A DNA stretch of 23,253 bases from a virus (IMGVR_UViG_3300007345_000294:1-23253), one strand, 5' to 3'. Shown: positions 8,939 to 17,863, counted from the stretch's first letter. Notes: a model not told the origin generated them from the sequence alone. Numbers and translations: made by a program.

Positions 8939-8962
8939 TTATACAGCAACTATTAGTTTCAT
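8939..8962 (-). other. Seven-codon mini-ORF bridging the two DUF4815 genes
   Basis: An ATG overlapping the stop of the 672-aa gene (ATGA) opens a seven-codon frame, MKLIVAV, that ends with TAA two bases before the AAAGGA site of the 2000-aa gene. It could hand terminating ribosomes to the next start, or it may be chance. Confidence 0.3.
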
Positions 8963-10977
8963 GTATTATTTATTAGAATTACACTTTCATATTCTTGCTC
9001 TGAGTCCAATGCAGAAAACATTATTCTGTTTTCTTGTTCTGGATGTAGTGTAATATTAAAAGGCGACCAAGAAAGAATTCCGTTTTCTGCGGTATCACCT
9101 TCTCCTGTTTCTAATACTATTGTTGCTATTTCATCACTTTGTAGTTGAAATTTAGGTAATTTTTCCCAATCTATTCCTGAAACAGAATCAAATCCTTGGA
9201 AATCGAAATCGGCAATAATATAATTACCCAAAAAACTATTCGAAGATAAAGTTTTATTTTCTGTTATAATATCTAAATTTATATTTCTACCTCTATCATA
9301 TTCTAAATTTATATTACTAATAAAATCTTGTTCATATCCACAAACATATGCTTTTCCTGGAGTATAGGATATTATGGCTTTATTTTCATCTCCCTTAATC
9401 CTATCATATAACGAATATGTACCATCTCCGTCTATATTATATTCAATACATTTTAATGATATTGTGGTAGAAACAGAACAAGGTGATTTAACATAATTAA
9501 AGTTATTAAAAGAAATTCTATTACAATTAAATTTTATAGAATTTAGTGGTTGTAGTTTTACTTTTTTTGTAGGAAATTCGGGATTATTGATATCCTCTTC
9601 TTTGGCTGATTCTACTTCTATTACTCTTAATACTGAAAAATTAAAATTTTCAAAATCTTCTACATCACACGGAAAAGTCTGAGGTGCGCTTATTGTGTTT
9701 CCGTTTTCATCTAAAGTGGACCAAACAATACCGTTTACTTGCATGTAATCAATACCATTAGGATTATCACTGGTATTTTCAACAAAAACAGAAAAAGAAT
9801 CTTTTCTTAAATGGTTTTTTATAAAGATATTAAAAGGTCGTACAGTATAAGACCCAGATTCGTCTTCTGTTCTTCTGGCTAATAGGTCTATAAATTCAGT
9901 AGAAGTATTATTTTTGCTTACCCAATCAATATTTCCTTTTACTATTCTGACTAATTGTATAAAATCTTTATTTGCATAATTTTCTATTTCAATCGAAGTA
10001 TTATCAAAAGTTTTATAATCTAAATTTAAATTTATTTTATATCTATCAGCACCGGGTGCGTTTTTGTTATAAAAACCATTTGAGGGATCTAGTAACGTAT
10101 TATCTTCTTGATTGGTTACTATATTTTTTACAACAGAAAATCCAATTCTTGAGGAAACAAAACTAAACAATCTGATATCAGGCAAAGCATTAACATAAAT
10201 GCTGTTTGTTAATAAAGATTCTTCTGTCTGGCCTTCTCTAGAATTATAAAAAGGACATATATGTTGTCTTTTATTTTTGACAAAAAATCCATTAGTATAG
10301 TAAATACCAGAATCCACAGTAATAAGATTTGCGGGTCCATATGCTTCTAGTTTATTAATATCTGTATTTGGATAAACTTGTTTGGTTATGATTTTAAAAT
10401 AAATATTTTGATCTTTGACTTTTAATATTGAATTAAAATCTAAGTTATTACCTGAAATTTTATCTAGTAATAAAATACTATAATTATCATTAAAGCTGTG
10501 GCCTGCTTTTAGAAAATGTAGAAGTTTTACTTCAGAAGAAGGAGATGAAAAATCATATAATCCGGTTTCATCTCTTGAATATACTTCTAATTCCACAGAA
10601 TCTATAGTTCCAACATAATTTGTATTATCATTTGAAACTATTTCTTCTTTATCTGTCTTGAGAGTATCCAAATAATCATCTGTAGAATTTTCTGTATATG
10701 AGAAAAAATTATCGGTTGGCTCTACTAGAACATTTTCTACTCGAGCAAAAGTAACTTTAGCCGTATTTACATTACCACCGAATACTCTAGATCCATCTTT
10801 GAAAAAATAATTAGCAAAACTAGAAGTTTGTGATTGTAGAAGTGTTTGTAATTGTGTTAGTTCTCTTGCCTGTATTCCATATCCTGGTTTAAAAAGAATA
10901 CGCAAAAAATCCTTTTCTTCTGAGAAATCATCGTAATAAGGATTATTTCTTAAAAAATTTGGGTGTTCTAGTGTCAT
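8959..10977 (-). CDS. Virion structural protein, N-terminal DUF4815 part, 672 aa
   Basis: Residues 1-50 carry the hallmark of DUF4815 proteins: NNPYYDDFSEEKDF, then LFKPGYGIQARELTQLQTLL, then a FANYFFKDGSRVFGG segment. The region to about residue 600 is typical beta-rich phage structural sequence with a late GKAYVCGYE motif. Where family members continue into further domains, this protein stops at residue 672, and those domains appear in the next gene 32 bases downstream. The start has AAGGAT six bases upstream. It lies directly after gp8, so it is probably part of the baseplate periphery in place of T4 gp9/gp10. The role is inferred from position and family, not shown by the sequence. Confidence 0.87.
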   Translation of the reverse strand: MTLEHPNFLRNNPYYDDFSEEKDFLRILFKPGYGIQARELTQLQTLLQSQTSSFANYFFKDGSRVFGGNVNTAKVTFARVENVLVEPTDNFFSYTENSTDDYLDTLKTDKEEIVSNDNTNYVGTIDSVELEVYSRDETGLYDFSSPSSEVKLLHFLKAGHSFNDNYSILLLDKISGNNLDFNSILKVKDQNIYFKIITKQVYPNTDINKLEAYGPANLITVDSGIYYTNGFFVKNKRQHICPFYNSREGQTEESLLTNSIYVNALPDIRLFSFVSSRIGFSVVKNIVTNQEDNTLLDPSNGFYNKNAPGADRYKINLNLDYKTFDNTSIEIENYANKDFIQLVRIVKGNIDWVSKNNTSTEFIDLLARRTEDESGSYTVRPFNIFIKNHLRKDSFSVFVENTSDNPNGIDYMQVNGIVWSTLDENGNTISAPQTFPCDVEDFENFNFSVLRVIEVESAKEEDINNPEFPTKKVKLQPLNSIKFNCNRISFNNFNYVKSPCSVSTTISLKCIEYNIDGDGTYSLYDRIKGDENKAIISYTPGKAYVCGYEQDFISNINLEYDRGRNINLDIITENKTLSSNSFLGNYIIADFDFQGFDSVSGIDWEKLPKFQLQSDEIATIVLETGEGDTAENGILSWSPFNITLHPEQENRIMFSALDSEQEYESVILINNT

Positions 10978-10985
10978 TTTTATCC

Positions 10986-13292
10986 TTAAATTTCAAGTGC
11001 AATGTTTATTTCTGCTTGATTGTCATCATTTAAAAATACAGTATCTATATTTTCTAAATAAGTAACTTCACCACTATTTATATCTAAATTATCAGAAAAT
11101 GATTCATACTGAACACTGTTTTCAATAAAATATCCATTAATAGTGGTCAGATTGTTTGGTATACTATATGGATTCGGAGAACATATAAAGAGTTCTCTAT
11201 CTGAATCAGAAGAAAATTCTTCAAAACTGCCTTTTTCTGGTATTATATAAGCAATAGCATTTTGATACCCACCAAAAACAGGATTTGAATACGATATATA
11301 TAAAATTTTACCAAAATTTAATAAATCTTTAGTTATTATGTATTCGTTCTTGTAGTCTGTTCCACTTAAATATAAATTAGGTTCACCTGTCTCTGAATTT
11401 GTTGAATTTATTGATATTTTGATTACTTTAGAATAAACACTATTAGTATCATTGTTGTTTATTGTATAATCTAATACATTTAAATAATTATAATCTAAAA
11501 ATTCATTTAAATCTGTTGTTGATTTTATCAAAGAAACAGATTCTCCCAATATTATATCACCAGTGTTAGTATAAAAAGATCTTAGTGGTGTTTTTTCTAA
11601 ATTTTTAATATTATATTTTATATGACTTGAATCGGTTTCTATTATGTTTTCGATAGAACAAGTAAAAAGAGATTCATTTCCTAAAATAATATCAGCATTT
11701 TCAAAAATAGATTCTTCTGGTAAATTAGTATAAGTTACACTATAATTTTCAATACTAAAGTTTGAATTTGTTGTTTCGTTTCGTAAAACGATAGTACTCG
11801 ATGATTGATCTATTAATCCATTTAATAATTGACAATATAATTTTATATTGCTTCCTTGATTGGTTATTTCTAGTATTTTTGCTCTAAATTGGTTCTTTTT
11901 GTAGGCAGATCCAATTGTAATTATATCATTAACACTAAAATAATCGATATAAAAATCATCTATGATCAATTCCAAAAACGAATCTGATTTTAATAATGTT
12001 ATTTCATTTATTGGAAAATTATTTTTTATAATATCATTATTTTTTGTTTTTAAATTTTTAATTATACCATATTGACTAAAAAAACTTGAATTTCCAAAAA
12101 AATATTTATTTTCAGAAGAAACCGATTGTTTATGTTTATCTATTTTTTTATTAACTAAAACAGTTTTACAATTTAATTCGTTTATAGCATTTTTTCCGTG
12201 TCCATCATTTGGTGATATGATTGGTTCTAGTATGTAAGGACTAGTTAACAGAAATTTTGCTTCTGCTTTGGTGTAATTTGATCCTGTTTCTATAACTTCT
12301 ATATTGTTTAGAATATTATCAGTAAAAACAGGATATGCTAATATTTCTCCGTTTCCGTCTCCGTTTACTTTTATTTTTGGTAATATTGAATATTTTGTAT
12401 TTGATGTTATAGAAGAAAAAGAACCGGATATAGAACTAAAAGTAATTGTAGCAATTTTTGTATTTAAATTAACACTATAGTCAGTAATGGTTGCTAGTAA
12501 AATTCCTTCTTGTATTGTATTAAATAATATTATATAATTATTGTTATAATAATCATTATCTGAACTTAAATTAAAAACACTGGTATTTGAATTTAAATAA
12601 ACTGTTACTTTATAGTTTTGTGTTGAATTGTCGTATTCTGTTCCTAAAACGGTCATTTCGTCTAATTCAAAATTTGTATTAATTATATCATTTTTTGAAA
12701 ATAAATTAGTATTATTTTCTGAAGTTTTTATATTTATTTCGTTTATTGGTCCTTCTTTTGCGTTGTTTTCAACATTTAGTTGTAAAGATCTTTCATCCAC
12801 ATATGAATTTTCTTCTAAAACAGGAATTGGAATGTAATCATCTGTTATGAATTTTTCAAAAAATTCTGGTATCTGATACATAAATTTCCACACATAACCA
12901 TCACTCAATTGTTGTTCTAAAATATTATTAGTGGTTGGTGATATTAAAGATGTTGCATTATTATTATTATTTAAGCATTTATAAACTCTATAATTGTTCT
13001 GTACATAATTTACAACATAAAAATTTTCATTGTTAATTCTGTCATTGTATTCTTCGTATATTGTTCCTTGTTCCCAATTTATTCTTTTTATTCCCAATGC
13101 AATATCATTTTCATTTATTTTATAATATGATATTATTGATTTTTTTGTATTATTTTCTTCATAGAAAGAATCAATTAAATCGGAACTATTATTTGTATTA
13201 TTACTGATAAAAATATAATTATTTTCTTTTTTCAATTCTTCTAAAAAAGAAAACGCAATATTATTTTTTAAATTATTTTTTAAATTGACCAT
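10986..13292 (-). CDS. gp8: Baseplate wedge protein gp8-like, enlarged (768 aa)
   Basis: T4 gp8 (334 aa) is a wedge subunit that binds gp7, gp6 and gp10. Matching features here are YRVYKCLNN (101-109; T4 LVYRCLDV), DGYVWKFMYQIP (131-142; T4 DGYVWEYLFEIP), DDYIPIPV (151-158), and the extreme C-terminus YLENIDTVFL...QAEINIALEI (T4 YMENRPPIIM...TEEINILFTF). The product is more than twice the T4 length, with the extra mass between about residues 160 and 740. That middle part is Asn/Ser/Ile-rich and beta-strand-like, and includes a GDGNGEILAYPVF...IEVIETGSNY unit of a type repeated in many phage baseplate proteins. The ATG follows AAGAGAA. Confidence 0.85.
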   Translation of the reverse strand: MVNLKNNLKNNIAFSFLEELKKENNYIFISNNTNNSSDLIDSFYEENNTKKSIISYYKINENDIALGIKRINWEQGTIYEEYNDRINNENFYVVNYVQNNYRVYKCLNNNNNATSLISPTTNNILEQQLSDGYVWKFMYQIPEFFEKFITDDYIPIPVLEENSYVDERSLQLNVENNAKEGPINEINIKTSENNTNLFSKNDIINTNFELDEMTVLGTEYDNSTQNYKVTVYLNSNTSVFNLSSDNDYYNNNYIILFNTIQEGILLATITDYSVNLNTKIATITFSSISGSFSSITSNTKYSILPKIKVNGDGNGEILAYPVFTDNILNNIEVIETGSNYTKAEAKFLLTSPYILEPIISPNDGHGKNAINELNCKTVLVNKKIDKHKQSVSSENKYFFGNSSFFSQYGIIKNLKTKNNDIIKNNFPINEITLLKSDSFLELIIDDFYIDYFSVNDIITIGSAYKKNQFRAKILEITNQGSNIKLYCQLLNGLIDQSSSTIVLRNETTNSNFSIENYSVTYTNLPEESIFENADIILGNESLFTCSIENIIETDSSHIKYNIKNLEKTPLRSFYTNTGDIILGESVSLIKSTTDLNEFLDYNYLNVLDYTINNNDTNSVYSKVIKISINSTNSETGEPNLYLSGTDYKNEYIITKDLLNFGKILYISYSNPVFGGYQNAIAYIIPEKGSFEEFSSDSDRELFICSPNPYSIPNNLTTINGYFIENSVQYESFSDNLDINSGEVTYLENIDTVFLNDDNQAEINIALEI

Positions 13293-13305
13293 TTTTTCTC
13301 TTTTA

Positions 13306-15012
13306 TTACGTTAAAACTACATTAGAAATAATACTTGTATTTGCTTTATTGCTTTTATTAACTACACTTTTTCCGAACAATTTATACCCAGATGGGTGTA
13401 CTAATTTTTTAACATTTTTTTCATAATTATTTATATTTATTTCAGACAATAACTCATAGGAATGTGATTGATAATAATAATTATCTTGTAAAATTTTTGT
13501 TGTATTTAATCTTCCTTTATCTGTGTTAAAATATGGAGGATAGTTACAAACAGTATTGACATTGACATATCCCTCAAATCCTTTTCCTTTTTGGGATTCT
13601 ACTTTAACATGATATAAATTTCTTGCTTGTTTTTCATAATTAAAACCAAAATCAATTATATCTATTTTTAGGATTCTACCTTTTTCATCTACTCGACTCA
13701 CCCTTCCAACAAACCCTTTTCCTTTTGTTTTTACTTCTCCTGGAATATTAAAATTAAAACCAAAATCGTTAGAAGTAAATGTCCAAAAATCTTGAGTAAA
13801 AGGTTTAAATGTCAATCCATCAACTTGGTAAAAATTATCATCGTTTTCTGGTAATGTATTTATATATTCTGACAATACTTGTCCATCTATTGAGCCAACA
13901 TTTAATTCTGATTCTGTCCAAGAATCAAAGTCTAATTGACCATATAAAACACCATCAACAGAGACATATTCAACAGGATTTAAATAAACAAAATCATTTA
14001 TTCTATAGTTATAACCTGTTGTAACAATTTCAATTTCACTGGGACATTGTACCATATCAAAACTAATATTTTCTATACTACCCAATATATCAACATTGCT
14101 TTGTATTTTTTTGTTATGATCAAAATTGCCGCTATAATAATCAAAAAATAATTCTGCAATTTTATATTGATCTATTGAATAAAATTCAATATTTTTTATT
14201 TTTGCTTTTACAATAAAATTATTATTTTGATCTAACTGATATATTTCTTTATTTAATAACTTTTTAGTTAAATTAATATCATTATAATATATTTTTATAC
14301 TTGTTTTTGATATCCAATCAGAATTGGATGCTTTTATTATTCTTTCTCTGGGATAATAAATATCTACTTTAGTGTCGAAAAGAATACGGAATAAAAATCT
14401 ATAAGAATCAAAAGTTCCTTTAGAATCGTAAAACTTTTTAATATTTTTAATTAGTGTTTTTTTATTTATTTGTGATTTTGTAACTGTATCAACAGCCAGA
14501 TTTTCAGGAAAATCTGGCATAAATTGTTTATAAAAATCTAAGACAAAGTAATCGATTGTTGTATCAACATCAGAAAAATCATTTTGTTTATAAGGAACAA
14601 GAAAAGGATTATTAGATTTTTCTAAAAATTTGTAATATTTTCTAATAAAATTTACAAAACTTTGATAATCTTCTTGTATAAAAATAGGTATAGTAGAATC
14701 AATTAAAGTTGATAAATTTGTTTTTTCTGGTACATTTATATTTAAAAAATTAAAATATAATGTATTTTCTGTGTATTTTAATTTTGAATTATTTTTATTT
14801 ATAGCATAATATATTATTTTATTTTTTCCTTCTTTGACGTTTTCTATCAAAAAAGAATCTTTATATGATTTTTTTGTGTATCTTTTATTGTTTATTAAAA
14901 AAACAATATTATTATAATTATTGTCTATTCCTGTAATTTCATAACTTAAAAATATATTTTGGTTAAAAATTGTTGTTTCATTTTTTGGATTTTTAACTGA
15001 AATAGTAATCAT
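13306..15012 (-). CDS. Baseplate wedge-like structural protein with N-terminal Ig-like domain, 568 aa
   Basis: Residues 1-92 have alternating hydrophobic strands with motifs (FLSYEITG, VFLINNKRY, FLIENVKEGKNKIIYYA) typical of bacterial Ig-like or cadherin-like sandwiches. Residues 100-230 carry a conserved phage structural module: FVNFIRKYYKFLE (119-131), DVDTTIDYF (148-156), KNIKKFYDSKGTFDSYRFLF (189-208) and YYPRERIIKAS (219-229). Further on lies a GKGFVGRVSRVDEKGRI unit of the baseplate beta-repeat type. It sits between gp6 and gp8, where T4 has gp7 (1032 aa), so it may fill the gp7 role linking wedge parts. I see no clear gp7 sequence signature and do not assign the name. No strong ribosome site is visible before the ATG, and the gp6 stop is two bases away. 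Confidence 0.8.
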   Translation of the reverse strand: MITISVKNPKNETTIFNQNIFLSYEITGIDNNYNNIVFLINNKRYTKKSYKDSFLIENVKEGKNKIIYYAINKNNSKLKYTENTLYFNFLNINVPEKTNLSTLIDSTIPIFIQEDYQSFVNFIRKYYKFLEKSNNPFLVPYKQNDFSDVDTTIDYFVLDFYKQFMPDFPENLAVDTVTKSQINKKTLIKNIKKFYDSKGTFDSYRFLFRILFDTKVDIYYPRERIIKASNSDWISKTSIKIYYNDINLTKKLLNKEIYQLDQNNNFIVKAKIKNIEFYSIDQYKIAELFFDYYSGNFDHNKKIQSNVDILGSIENISFDMVQCPSEIEIVTTGYNYRINDFVYLNPVEYVSVDGVLYGQLDFDSWTESELNVGSIDGQVLSEYINTLPENDDNFYQVDGLTFKPFTQDFWTFTSNDFGFNFNIPGEVKTKGKGFVGRVSRVDEKGRILKIDIIDFGFNYEKQARNLYHVKVESQKGKGFEGYVNVNTVCNYPPYFNTDKGRLNTTKILQDNYYYQSHSYELLSEININNYEKNVKKLVHPSGYKLFGKSVVNKSNKANTSIISNVVLT

Positions 15013-15014
15013 TT

Positions 15015-16838
15015 TTATTTGTTCTTATATGGAATATATGTTTCGTTTATTTTTATGGAATCGTTTGAATTTTCATCAAAATCCAAAACTGTTTTTCTTT
15101 TTGCAACAACATCTTCTTCTGTTGGTACACATTCTATAATTATCGGTAAATTATTAATAAAAAATTCTGGTTTAAAGTTTTGCAATTCTACTTTTCCTGT
15201 TTTATAATTTATAGTGCCAATTTTTTTGTTAATATAAACTTTTTCATTTGTTAACATATAAAACAAACCAATATTGCCCATACCATCATCTTCTATCATA
15301 CAATTTCTTGGTGTTTGTGTTATATCGTTGTAACCGAAAGCATTGCTTTTTAAATTTGTTATAGAATTATCAAATTCTATTAGATAATTTTGCTGAACTC
15401 CTAGATTTGGAAAAAATTCTTTACTTAATTTAATTTTAATAGTATTAGAAATAATTGAAGGATCTATGTTTTGTATTTTTTCTACAAGTTCAGAATTATA
15501 ATAATCTTTATCAAATTTTTTCAAATTATCAACAAAAAAATCAATTACATTTTCTCTTATCAATGTTTGAATGTTTGTTGTATTTGATATTACAATAGGA
15601 TCTATATTAACTGATATTTCTATATTTAAATATATGACATTTGGATCTACTATTTCTAATCTAACACCAACTATATTTCTGTTGTTTATTAAATTTGATA
15701 TTATATTATTTTTTTCTATTTCCGACAAAGAAGAATCGGAAATTGGTTTAACAGATAAGAAAACTTTTCCATAATCGGGGGGTTCGTTTTCTTCTCCTCC
15801 CCATACAATTACATCTCCTATTTCAGGATTGTCTCTTAGTATAATATTTTTATAGTCGTCCTTTGTGACTGCTCTTTCTGAACTAGTATAAGTTCTTGTT
15901 GAATTTATTTTTATACTGTCATTGGATTCTCTATCAGTCCCACCATGAGAAGGCTGTAATACTTCTATCGTGAATGTTTCAAGGCTTACGGTTTCACCAG
16001 AAAAAGATGAAAAATCAGATTGGCTAATATTGAAAGTGCTGGAAGAATTGTTTGTTCCTATATCATTCGCACTTTTTCCTTCTGTTTGCAATATTTCTAT
16101 TCTTATTATGCTAGAATCTTGTAATTTTTTACCAAAAACATCATCACCGAAAAATATTTCTAATTTATCATCTTCTGTTTGTTGAAGAAAATATACATTA
16201 TCAGTATCTGTTGTTTTTGTTATATCACTTACTTTTTTAAATAATATCTCTTCTGTAGAATATGGATCTGGTTGTACTTTTACTACTAAGGTAGAAGAGT
16301 CAACATTTGAATATGGTATTATAAATTTTTTATTAAAATTATTATAGTCATATACAAATGAATATTTTTTTAACTTTCCTTGTTTTAAAATAACAGGCCC
16401 AGATGTTCTGTAATTTTCTTCTTCGTTGTTTGTGAAATAAACATCATTCATTACAACGAAAGGATATGTTATATTATTTAAATTTGTTATAAAAGTAGTA
16501 TACTTTGGTATATAATAATTATTACTATTGCTTATGTTTGTTTTTATTTCAACAACACAAGTAGATGCTGTTATTGTTCTTGGAAAATAACCAAAATGCT
16601 TAGCTAAAGATATGATAGAAGATCTTTTCGAAGCACTACTCATAAACATTTCATTAACAGTTATATTATTATAATAAGCATTATAAAATGTATTATAAGC
16701 TAAAATATCCATAAGAACATTTAAAGCAGAACCTTCAAAATTAAAAGAATTGAATTCTTCTTGTGTTTTTAGAAATTCTATTAAATTTTGCTTAATACCA
16801 GAAAAATCTGTTTTTGTTATGGATATTTTGTTATTCAT
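15015..16838 (-). CDS. gp6: Baseplate wedge protein gp6 (baseplate J-like)
   Basis: The product has 607 residues (T4 gp6 has 660). Gp6 forms the dimeric inner ring of the baseplate that opens on sheath contraction. The N-terminus has DFSGIKQNLIEFLK, a FEGSALNVLMDILAYNTF segment and FMSSASKRSSIISLAKHFGY, all standard for this family. The J-like core near residues 300-365 shows HGGTDRESNDSIK, SSERAVTKDDY, then VIVWGGEENEPPDYGKVFLS, closely paralleling T4 (RAVTASDY, VYGGEDANPPQYGKVFIS). The ATG overlaps the gp25 stop as ATGA, as expected for partners made in fixed ratio. I see no truncation. Confidence 0.96.
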   Translation of the reverse strand: MNNKISITKTDFSGIKQNLIEFLKTQEEFNSFNFEGSALNVLMDILAYNTFYNAYYNNITVNEMFMSSASKRSSIISLAKHFGYFPRTITASTCVVEIKTNISNSNNYYIPKYTTFITNLNNITYPFVVMNDVYFTNNEEENYRTSGPVILKQGKLKKYSFVYDYNNFNKKFIIPYSNVDSSTLVVKVQPDPYSTEEILFKKVSDITKTTDTDNVYFLQQTEDDKLEIFFGDDVFGKKLQDSSIIRIEILQTEGKSANDIGTNNSSSTFNISQSDFSSFSGETVSLETFTIEVLQPSHGGTDRESNDSIKINSTRTYTSSERAVTKDDYKNIILRDNPEIGDVIVWGGEENEPPDYGKVFLSVKPISDSSLSEIEKNNIISNLINNRNIVGVRLEIVDPNVIYLNIEISVNIDPIVISNTTNIQTLIRENVIDFFVDNLKKFDKDYYNSELVEKIQNIDPSIISNTIKIKLSKEFFPNLGVQQNYLIEFDNSITNLKSNAFGYNDITQTPRNCMIEDDGMGNIGLFYMLTNEKVYINKKIGTINYKTGKVELQNFKPEFFINNLPIIIECVPTEEDVVAKRKTVLDFDENSNDSIKINETYIPYKNK

Positions 16839-17224
16839 TTACTTGTACCAAAATTTAAAGTTAAAGAATTTAGTTCATCTTCTGCTATTATACTGTAAAC
16901 TATATCTACTGTTATAGAATTTAAAGTTTCGTTATATAAAATATAAACATTATCCACTTCTATTCTTGGCTCATATTTCATAAGAATATTTTTTATATTT
17001 TCTTTTAATTTATCCGCGTCTACTATGGACATATTCTCAAACAAATAATCATTTATTCCAACTGTATTATCAATGTTGTAAAATTTGTCTTTTAAATTTA
17101 AAAATATTAAAGTTTTTATTGATTGGTTTATTGCTTTTTTGTCTTCTACTAGAACCAAATTTCCAGAAGAAGGATGTGCTCTAAAGTCAAAGGACAAATC
17201 TGTTATTTTTAATGTTTTTCTCAT
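16835..17224 (-). CDS. gp25: Baseplate wedge protein gp25
   Basis: The product is 129 residues (T4 gp25 has 132) when started at the ATG at 17224-17222. It belongs to the gp25/GpW baseplate family, also found in type VI secretion (TssE), which anchors the first sheath ring on the wedge. Family features are the FRAHPSSGNLVLVEDKKAIN segment near residues 14-33, a helix ending in YEPRI (84-88, the conserved EPR), and the C-terminal IVYSIIAEDELNSLTLNF strands. An ATG 36 bases further upstream exists, but the family N-terminus begins at MRKTLKITDL. The chosen ATG overlaps the stop of the preceding gene as ATGA. Confidence 0.95.
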   Translation of the reverse strand: MRKTLKITDLSFDFRAHPSSGNLVLVEDKKAINQSIKTLIFLNLKDKFYNIDNTVGINDYLFENMSIVDADKLKENIKNILMKYEPRIEVDNVYILYNETLNSITVDIVYSIIAEDELNSLTLNFGTSK

Positions 17225-17850
17225 TTTTCTTTGTTTATTAAGTTTTGTAATATTCCACAATATTTATTACACATATTTTCTATATTACTTATATTTATAT
17301 TTTTTATTTTATCTTTAGAACACCATTCTATAAAAAAAATACCAATAATATTTCCGTGATTTTTGTGTGATCTTATAGGAAAAGAATAAAAAGCTATGGT
17401 ATTTTTTTCTAATAAAAACGACTTAAAATTTGTATTTTTCAATTCATGGGTGTTTATTATTGTATTTTTATTTTCTATGGCTTCTTCAATACCACTATAA
17501 TTGGAAAGTAGATAATCTTTTGTTTCGTTTATATGGGAAGACACTCCCAATGAACAAGATTCATAACCCATTGAAAATTTAACAATAGGAGTTCCGTTTG
17601 AGTAATAATCTCCGTTGTGAAACTGTATAATAGATGTTCTTGCTGATTCTGTTTTTGATCTTATTTCTGATAAAATTTCGTTTATAGAATTGTGTCCCTT
17701 TATCACTTTCTCAATATTCATTTCTTTTAATATTTTTAATTTATTTAAAATTTTATATAAAATATCTTTTAAAAATGATGCTAAAATCAAAACAAAACTT
17801 AATATAATAAAATTTAAATGTTCTTGTAAATTTGAAATTAGATTTTGCAA
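17221..17850 (-). CDS. Membrane-anchored protein with FHNG motif (possible GAF-like fold), 209 aa
   Basis: The N-terminus has one hydrophobic segment (about 13-34, FIILSFVLILASFLKDIL), then a lysine-rich helix (36-66), then a soluble domain with ARTSIIQFHNGDYYSNGTP (70-88), KFSMGYE (91-97) and FPIRSHKNHGNIIGIFFIEW near 155-175. This strand and loop pattern recalls GAF-like sensory folds and FHNG-containing phage proteins I have seen left unannotated. No enzyme motif is apparent. The start is TTG at 17850-17848 with GGAG five bases upstream; the next ATG, at residue 44, would remove the membrane segment. It lies 13 bases after the spike gene and overlaps gp25. T4 has hub-assembly genes (26, 28, 51) near gp25, so an assembly role at the membrane is possible but unproven. 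Confidence 0.75.
   Translation of the reverse strand: MQNLISNLQEHLNFIILSFVLILASFLKDILYKILNKLKILKEMNIEKVIKGHNSINEILSEIRSKTESARTSIIQFHNGDYYSNGTPIVKFSMGYESCSLGVSSHINETKDYLLSNYSGIEEAIENKNTIINTHELKNTNFKSFLLEKNTIAFYSFPIRSHKNHGNIIGIFFIEWCSKDKIKNINISNIENMCNKYCGILQNLINKEK
17292..17299 (-). promoter_or_regulatory. Possible late promoter TATAAATA upstream of gp25
   Basis: An exact TATAAATA on the minus strand lies 68 bases before the gp25 ATG, inside the 3' end of the membrane-protein gene. It could drive gp25, gp6 and the genes beyond. The octamer is expected by chance in such AT-rich DNA, so the call is weak. Confidence 0.25.
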
Positions 17851-17855
17851 GGCAA

Positions 17856-17859
17856 CTCC
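17856..17859 (-). promoter_or_regulatory. Ribosome binding site for the TTG start of the membrane protein
   Basis: The minus strand reads GGAG, then TTGCC, then TTG. The five-base spacing supports the TTG start that keeps the membrane segment. Confidence 0.6.
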
Positions 17860-17863
17860 AATT

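Noticed and set aside
13427-13440. Further TATTTATA octamers inside genes (for example near 13430 and 13858) as late promoters
   Set aside because: Several such octamers are expected by chance in DNA this AT-rich, and these lie deep inside genes far from any start.
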